The notes under the pieces: model-generated
The model's input: the letters and a program-made list of their open reading frames with translations, nothing else
Told to the model about the DNA's origin: nothing
Databases searched by the model: none
Shown: piece after piece, positions 9,401 to 18,400 of the stretch
Layout of the letters: each line of letters starts with the position of its first letter
How positions within the stretch are numbered: position 1 is the stretch's first letter
Source: Ophiothrix spiculata
Lineage: Eukaryota; Echinodermata; Ophiuroidea; Amphilepidida; Ophiotrichidae
Strand: one strand, 5' to 3'
DNA length: 23,315 nucleotides
NCBI GenBank assembly: GCA_000969725.1
Contig: JXSR01S002933.1
Position numbers and translations under genes: made by a program

Positions 9401-12400
9401 CCATTTCAGAAAATGAAGGGTTGACAGGGCCCTTAACCATTGTAGTTTAAAAATGTACTTTTAATTGTTAATTTTAATGTGGTTTACTCATGTAGTTTAG
9501 ACTGTACACTTTAAAATATGTGACCTGTCATATCAAAAGGTACCTTAAGGTCGGCACAGTAAATTACGAGATACGGGCCATTGAAGCTGAGCATAGTCAA
9601 AATCATGTCCAAGGTCGAATTTCTAATATCATCAGAAATGTTACTATTGAAGTGTATTCTATCATATTATTCAGGTTCCAACATCCTAAACATAAGAAAA
9701 ATGTGTTAAAAACCAAGAGATACGGGCCATTGAAGCTGAGCATAGTCAAAATCATGTCCAAGGTCGAATTTCTAATATCATCAGAAATGTTACTTTTGAA
9801 GTGTATTCTATCATATTATTCAGGTTCCAACATCCTAAACATAAGAAAAATGTGTTAAAAACCAAGATAAAACTCCTCTCTCCATTAAAGGTTGACTTAG
9901 TCCAAAAACTTTAAACTTGATTTTCTCAGAACTATACTTTTCCGAATCAGTCCGATGCCTTTTGTCAATTTGGATGTAACTTTGCAACCAAACATGATTA
10001 CATCCAATAACCAAAAGTAAGGTGTCATTTTATAGCTTAAAATCTCAGCTTTCAGATGAGACCAAAAAATCAATTTTGAATTTGGGACCCTTAAGGTACC
10101 TTTCGATATGATGGGTCACATATGGTATTAATTCATAATATTGTCCTGAAATAGGCTAGGTTAAACATTGCAATTGAAATAAAAATATATTGATTTGACT
10201 ATTTCTTCAGACTCCAGTTCGGCCACCAGCTCAACAATTGACAGTGATGATAGTGATGACTCGGTAAGTTTTGTATCAAACCAATGTACATGCATGGTAC
10301 TGTATAAGTAGTATATTTTGTGCTACATTTATGTTCACACTTTATGAGCTTATATGTGCACTGCGAACGTTAAAAATTCAGAAGTGCGAAAATAAAAATG
10401 CGCAAAATGTTTCTAAATTAGCTATGCGCAAAAATTTGTGAGTGCGAAAATATTCTGTTTGCAGTACTATCTCTTTGAGAATTAAGTTTTTCCTTTCACT
10501 GGGTCTTTGTAGCTGACGCTTATTGCTATACCGATTTGAGTTAAAGTCCACTTGTTAACACACCTTTTTTTTAAGGCGTATGATTGAATTCAGTGTTTAT
10601 GAAATGCTTTAACGGTTGACCACGTTACACTTGAGTAAAATGACACAGTATCCCAACTAAGGCCCCGAAACCCCAAATTTTCCCGGACCGGATCGAAACC
10701 GGGTCGGGGAAATGTTACTCGGGGTCACGGAAAGTTTATATTCGGTCTGGGAAACGCAAAAGTTGTTCGGGGTAAAAATAAAATGGGGCAACAATTAATC
10801 GCTGTGTCTATAATGTCATAATCATTGTTAAACACCATTCTAATGACTTGAAATTCGGGGTAACTCGGGGTCAGGGAAAAATATCCATCTTGACCGGGAA
10901 ATCATGAAAAACTGCCGGTCCGGTCTAGAAAAAATCCTTTCGGGTCGGGATTGGTCGGAGCAAGTTAAATTTTTATCGGGTCGGGCGGGTCGGGGAAAAA
11001 ATTGTCGGGGAACGACAGGGTCGGGGTGAGAAAAAACCTGCCCCGCAGGGCGTTAATCCCAAATACCCTTACTGGTCAATAATCAGTGTATGTTCTAGTC
11101 TGTAACAAATCTTTTATCTTGTGTTTTATGCTCGATATCAAATATTCAGGAGTCTAGCTAGCCTGCCCTTGGCCAAATTAAGCATTTGTACATGGAAACC
11201 AATGCATAAAACCCTAATTCTTACATGTATATTGCCAGTTTTTCCAATGTTTAGTGTTAATTTATATGTAATTCAGTACTGAATGTAGCTGATGATTAGT
11301 GTACATGGCCTGGTGTTATAGCCCCCATTCTCTATAAACCTTGAAATATAAAGTAAGCAGTCAGACTATGTTACAAGATCCACAACATTGTGAACTGGTG
11401 TTTTTGTGTTGTTTATGAGACTAGCAAAGATTGATAGGATTGATTAAAACCAATTCACTGTGTATCAAGCCGCGACAAATCGCCTGTCCGATAGCCCGGG
11501 GCTATCAGATTTTTTGTCGGGCTATTAAAACTTCAGATAGCCGCGTCCGATCGGGCTATTTAAAAAAACCAGTAAGCTTACCCTGCACATTGAGTGTTGA
11601 CCATGCTACATAAACTTTAATGAAAATTGAGACTTCAATGAGAAAGGACAAAATTTGTGGATAAAAAACATCAGTAATATTTGCTTGATATGATAAAAAA
11701 AACCTGAAAATAGTATTCCAAAAGCCTCAGTGCCGCCGCTGAAGTTTGCATCGGTCGCCATTATTTTTACGTCAGCTGATATGGCGATCTCCAACAGCAC
11801 TTGTTACGGTAAAAGTAATTGGCTGAGAGCCTGACGTCAGCTATAAAAGAACCATTTTCAACCAATCAGNNNNNNNNNNNNNNNNNNNNNNNNNNNNNNN
11901 NNNNNNNNNNNNNNNNNNNNNNNNNNNNNNNNNNNNNNNNNNNNNNNNNNNNNNNNNNNNNNNNNNNNNNNNNNNNNNNNNNNNNNNNNNNNNNNNNNNN
12001 NNNNNNNNNNNNNNNNNNNNNNNNNNNNNNNNNNNNNNNNNNNNNNNNNNNNNNNNNNNNNNNNNNNNNNNNNNNNNNNNNNNNNNNNNNNNNNNNNNNN
12101 NNNNNNNNNNNNNNNNNNNNNNNNNNNNNNNNNNNNNNNNNNNNNNNNNNNNNNNNNNNNNNNNNNNNNNNNNNNNNNNNNNNNNNNNNNNNNNNNNNNN
12201 NNNNNNNNNNNNNNNNNNNNNNNNNNNNNNNNNNNNNNNNNNNNNNNNNNNNNNNNNNNNNNNNNNNNNNNNNNNNNNNNNNNNNNNNNNNNNNNNNNNN
12301 NNNNNNNNNNNNNNNNNNNNNNNNNNNNNNNNNNNNNNNNNNNNNNNNNNNNNNNNNNNNNNNNNNNNNNNNNNNNNNNNNNNNNNNNNNNNNNNNNNNN

Positions 12401-15400
12401 NNNNNNNNNNNNNNNNNNNNNNNNNNNNNNNNNNNNNNNNNNNNNNNNNNNNNNNNNNNNNNNNNNNNNNNNNNNNNNNNNNNNNNNNNNNNNNNNNNNN
12501 NNNNNNNNNNNNNNNNNNNNNNNNNNNNNNNNNNNNNNNNNNNNNNNNNNNNNNNNNNNNNNNNNNNNNNNNNNNNNNNNNNNNNNNNNNNNNNNNNNNN
12601 NNNNNNNNNNNNNNNNNNNNNNNNNNNNNNNNNNNNNNNNNNNNNNNNNNNNNNNNNNNNNNNNNNNNNNNNNNNNNNNNNNNNNNNNNNNNNNNNNNNN
12701 NNNNNNNNNNNNNNNCTTGATTATGTTACAATTTGAAGTTGTTTTTAGCACCAAAAATGCTCGTATATTTTGGGCAACTTGTAAACCAATTCGGGCAAGT
12801 AAATGTGGTGAGTGGGCTGCCCGATCGGGCTAGGAAAAAAAATAAATTTGTCGCGGCCTGCAGTGTGTATTGATATATTTTGAGCATGAATCTTTCTTTA
12901 TGTTGGTATTATTTTGGCTAAGCTACCACTTGGACAAACCTTGAACATAATTTCATTTGAATATTTAGCAAGAGTGTACGGACTAATACGGACTATTTTA
13001 TTCCCCTGTATTCATATTGGTTTGTGTGTGTCGATTGGCTGCTTGCTTTATACTTTTTTATAGAGTATACACAAAATCAACACATACATGTGATTAACCA
13101 TAATTAAACATTAGTATATCCAGTTTTTTGTAGTATCATTAGATTGTAAATATAACTTAAAAATTTCTAAAGGAAATATGATTAGATTTATGCATCATTT
13201 TAAGAATAGCTATTCATTTGAAGTTAATGTTTTGCATTGCAGTCTAATGATGATTACGACACCTACAGGGAAGTTCCTATTAGTTTACCAGAACCACTCC
13301 GAGCCAAGTTGGAAGATGATTGCTACTTTATTGCACACAAACATCAGGTATATGTAATCTGTTTTTTATATACACTGGTATTGAGCAGGTGGTGTAGGAC
13401 ATGTTATCAGTTCTTGTTCCGTAAATTTCAGCCAGGATTTTTGGATTTTTCGTTGATCCTGTTGTAACCTAATTTCCGACATCTCTCATGACTATGTAGC
13501 CAATATTTACTGAATCATTTAACTTGATGTTTATTTTTCAAACAGCTCATCAAGCTTCCATGCACACCGTCCATCCTGACAGTATTAGAATCCTACGTGG
13601 AATACTTTGCATCTAAACACCCTCCACAGGAAATCAACTGGCCTCCTCTATTGTTAGGAGGAGGGAGTGGTATGGCCAAAGAACCCATTCCTCCTCCACC
13701 TCTACCAATACACAAGTAAGTAATTAGGGAGTCGTGATCTGTTAAATCTGAATGTTTTGATGTCATTTTAATTTTGCAAGATCAAATATTTGTTAATTGA
13801 AAATGGCACGAATAAAAATCTTTCAATATTATATTTGTTTGCAAAGGATTCAAATTATTGAAAATGTTGAAAGCTTTGCATGATCAGTTGGTGAACTTTT
13901 ACAACCACAATTTAGTTTTCAATGTTGATGATTACTGGTAAGCAGTAGTTATCAGTGTCACTCACTATTTTCGTTTGTTTTTTAATTAAGATTTGAAATT
14001 TGTCAAAGACTAGCCTACATTGTAAGACAAGAAAATTGTATCCAAGGTAGAAAAATACTAATGAAGTGCAATGCATTGCTGAAGAACAATTCTATCAATT
14101 CAGTAGAGGGATCCTGTGTAATGGATCAATGGCCATCTTGGTGGTGTTTGTAAAGGTTTGTTTTAGACTGTGGGAAGGTTGATACATTTGTAGTTAATGC
14201 ATTCAATACTTCCTTATTAATACTTTATTGAAAGGCAATCCACTAAGTTTGTTTTTTGAATACAGAATAGAGATTGTTTCGATTCATGCTATAAACACTT
14301 TTTCTCTGTTCTTTTTTTGTTTAAGTGCCCCGATCAGGGCTTTATTTTTAGCTTTATTTTTAAATCTCTTTCATTGTTCTTGTTAGAAACATGGGTGCTC
14401 TATGTCAAATATATTTCACCTGGAATAGTGAAATATTTCTTCATGGAATATAAATGACATTTTCATGTTGTGTAATTTTGTTTCAAAGAACTGCAAAAAT
14501 TATAAATAACATGTACAAGAGTTATTTTAAGCTGATTTCTTCTAATTTGAAAATTTCCAAACAAAATTTATCCTTTTTTTTCAACCCATTTTCAACATTT
14601 AATCCCAAAATTGCAATGTTTTTCCCCATTTCCACAGCCCTGATAAAAGGATTTAGATGGAAATGTTTGAATGCATTAGTTACGCGGCTAATAAGGTCCA
14701 TGTTATGTTGCTTATAAATGTAAAAGAATCTTACTAAAAATAACAACTTTATAATAAACAAATTTTTTTTCTTTATTTATTTTCTAGTGTTGAGTTGGTG
14801 AAAGAAGTGATGGATGGGTTGCGAGTGCTGTTTGATTTTACAATTGCCACCAATCTGTTGTATACTTCAGAGAGGGCTCAATACAACAAGCTGGTAGCTA
14901 CCAACTATCTTCCAGGACTGAAACCACCGTAAGTTTCCTAATCAAATATTTATGCTGGGGTGGGGGGGGGGGGGGGGTGTTTCAAAATATTTGCTTGGAA
15001 CTTCAATTGAGTTATTTTAGCTTAAAAGAGGACTGGTGACATATAAGTTCTGGTAACTTTCATTATTTAAAAGCAGTTGGATGTATCAATAGGGTTTTGT
15101 GACTTTCCCAACAGGATTGCAACTACAGCTTGTAGTAATTGCTGCCAGTATGCAGTATTTGAATCGAGGACCATAAAGCCTAATAATATCAATAACAATG
15201 CCTTGATTGACCCAACAATTTCATATCATCAGTTTCCACTGTATAATGTGAAAATATTAATGGATGCTCATTATTTTTACCTGTTTACAGAACCCCTGTT
15301 AAAAGAAAGAGAGGCAGACCTAGCAAGATACCTAAAACACCCTCCCCACCAATCCTTGAACCACAAGCTACCCCAGAGTTTCCAAAAAACAATGATACAC

Positions 15401-18400
15401 CAACAAAAGAACACGAATCTGACCAAGAAGAAGATGAAACGCCACCTAGAAGAATCACCCGCAGATTATCATGTAGTACTTTGAACACTTCAGCGATCAC
15501 AGAGACACGATTGAGACAAAGATCTGAATCAGGCCCTAATAAGTCTTCCCAAAGCTCACGTAAAACAAGATCAGAATCAGTGACATCGGACAATAGCGGG
15601 GGTCATCCCACCCCCAGACCAGGGTTGAGACATTCAGCTAGACTTTCTTCGCATGGTTCATCTTCAGCGCCACCAGAAATCACGCCAGAAGTTATCTTAC
15701 CAACGAAAGAACGCAAAAAGTCTGAATCTAGCGTGGATAAAGTGGATAAACCACATCACAAAGAAAAACAAGAGACTAAGACGGGTGGTGCATCAAATAA
15801 AGATAAGGTATCAGAACAGAGCAAAGGGAGTGAGGATAATAAGGAGAATGTCAAGCAGGGTGCAGAGGTCAATAAGGGTGCTTTTTCATCGAAGCTTCTT
15901 ATTGATGATGCAAATTATGATGGCAGAACACCACCGGTCAAGATCTATGGAGCCCAACATTTGTTGAGACTATTTGGTAAGATCTTTGTCAACATCACTC
16001 GAGAACATTTTGATTTTTTGTGTGTGTGAATATCGAATCTATACTCCAGCAACGGATTGGTAATTTGACGGAGAATGTTGCTATCGAGTCAGTCAAGCAT
16101 TGTTGCTTACGTACGCACAATTTGGCGGAAAAATGTAAGATTGTGTTATATAGCCAAGTAATTGTAGTGTGTGACCAGAACACAGAGTGAGGTCACTACA
16201 CACTCACGCAGTGTCGTATAGAGTCGTGTGCCGCAATCTCCTAACTTAGCCGAATTTTTAGGGAGCAAATAGTTCTTTTTCCTATCTTTACATTCTGTAA
16301 CACACACCTAAGTGACCAATGTATTTCCCAACCGTTGGTGGCCAAGGTGGGGGGGGGGGGGTCCTAGGGACCCACCCTTAAAAAAACACTCTACCGGTAT
16401 GAATTTTACGTAGAAAGTCTAGTCAATGATAAACATGTAAAAAGGACCAAAATACAGAAAGAATTTCGAAAATCGGGTGAACGGTTTCAAAATGGCACAA
16501 CAATTTTCCTGCCAAATTTTCAAAAACCCTGTTACCGAAAAATTTTTGCATGTAATTTTGCTCAAATTTGCACATTACAAGTACAGTAACATTGCCAAAA
16601 TAAAATTAGAAAAAGGTTATTCGGTTTCAATTTTATGAGCAAAACAACACCCTCGAAAAATCACTTTATGCTAATTAGCACAAAAAGGACTGGATCGATT
16701 TGAATTTTTTTGCCACTGAGGGACCCGCTTCATTAAGTTTGACAATTACTTGGAGCGGCGATGTAAATTTTTTTTTTTTTTGCGTTTTCACGACCTGTTG
16801 TAGGGCTCTTAGGACCCCCCCTTGGTCACTTAAGTGTTAATCTATGACTGAATCGGATACAAAGGCTGTTTCATGGTACATGTCGCTTTTTAGTGTGCAG
16901 CTGCGACAAACTTTGTAATTCAGAATTGTCTTAATGTAGTACCAATCAAACTGTCACCTGTCCACAATATGATTATTTAGCGTAAGTCACAAAAACAGGC
17001 TCATCACAAAAACATGGAACTCAATTGTATGAAAATAATGTCAAAGATAAACTCATGCATGGCTGTAAAATTAAAATAATATTTTAAAAAGTAACTAAAG
17101 TTAGCAAGTGTATGCAATCTTTCTGACTTGGATGCTTTGAATCTCTATTGTTTATACATTAGTATGGACTTGATAGATTTGCCTAGTGCTTAAATTTGCC
17201 TTACTAACAAAAAATTTTATTGGACCTTTTGTAGCACTCTTGTTAATTCTAGATGACAGTAAAATGTAGAGTGTCTTTATCAACAATATAAAAATGATAG
17301 TGTGTTAGTAATCTCCAAAATGCACTGTGTAGACGATTGTAGTATAGCAGACCAAGAAAGAGGTAAATTCATCAACAGTTACATTTTAATACGTTAACAC
17401 ACACAAAAGAAATCATTCTGTATGGATTTAAAAGTTCAACTTTAAAATGTTCTCTTTCAGTAAAACTACCAGAAACTCTTGGTAAAATGAACCTACCACC
17501 AAAGAAGTTGAAACCACTCGTCAAGCATCTAGAACTTTTTCTCAAGTAAGTATTTTATGGCTTGTATAATATAGTGAAAATTCATTATTAATGAAGTTAC
17601 TATTCACCCCCAGTTATAACTTGATTTCATATGACCTGTGACCTTAGTAAGTGACCTTTGACACCATCAACAAATGAAAGTTTTGATTATTACATCCATA
17701 AACCAAGTTTTTGTTTTCAATGGGACATCAAGTTTTCAATTGGATTCGACTTTTGGCCTTGGCATTTGACCGTTGGCCTAAGTGACAAATGAGGGTTCTC
17801 GTGTTGCATGTACCTATCACACCTACGGCCCAAGTTTGATTGAAATCCATCAAACTATGCAGAAGCTAGAGGTGAATCGTAACCCTTTTCATCAAATGGA
17901 AACCTCGAATATCAAAAGCGCTCCTTGTAAAATGTTTATGTTATGCCCAGTCAACGCTCGACTGCTCACAGAGGTAAATGTAAACAAACCATTCCAAAAT
18001 TGAGTGAGAAACAAGTGGACTGTTCCATTACCGCTCATGGGACTGGAACATGTGTTATGTTTGTTTGTTTGTTTACCTCGGTTGGTCCGTGATAGACACA
18101 TGCCATTAGATCCATGATGAACTCATGGTCTCTTCCAAGCTCATACAAAAGTACCAACCTGGATAGCCTATTGGATAGCCAGAAATGGCTAATCTATGCA
18201 TGCTGGCCAATGCATCTTTGAAAAGATGAAAAGATAGCAAGAGAAAGAGAAAGATGGCCACTCCCAACACAATTGTACAATAGAGAGTATCCACTTCACT
18301 CATGCGTGATCGCAAACAAAAGAGGTCATTCCCTTAGTAATCTTTATTCAATCAATGACCCTGAATCTGGCGGGCTATTTTGAAGCAGTTAATATGCTAA

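Larger units (their letters stand above)
11466..12860. mobile_element. Transposon with CARGCCGCGACAAA ends, interior lost in the gap
   Basis: Left tip CAAGCCGCGACAAATCGCC at 11466; right tip on the other strand CAGGCCGCGACAAATTTAT from 12860. Both are flanked by a near-perfect 10-base duplication, CACTGTGTAT (11456-11465) and CAGTGTGTAT (12861-12870). Subterminal CGGGCTA and GATAGCCCGGGGCTATC repeats recur. The tip and 8-10 base duplication fit hAT or Mutator-type elements. The N run 11870-12715 hides the middle, so coding capacity is unknown. Confidence 0.8.

Noticed and set aside
9520-9858. 112-codon open frame on the + strand
   Set aside because: It runs through a MITE and both units of a 149-bp duplication; the two halves repeat each other in shifted frame and match no family.
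11819-12754. About 300-codon open frames on both strands
   Set aside because: Consist almost wholly of N from the assembly gap.
15285-15593. 102-codon open frame on the - strand opposite the AT-hook exon
   Set aside because: Antisense shadow of a Ser/Pro-rich MSL3 exon; the sense frame has splice sites and conserved motifs.
15653-15967. 104-codon open frame in another + frame within the large MSL3 exon
   Set aside because: Out-of-frame shadow, rich in Arg/Gln/His by codon shift; the MSL3 frame explains the sequence.
18106-18315. - strand frame with a hydrophobic, membrane-like segment
   Set aside because: Short, no conserved motif, no splice context; composition arises from an A/G-rich + strand stretch.
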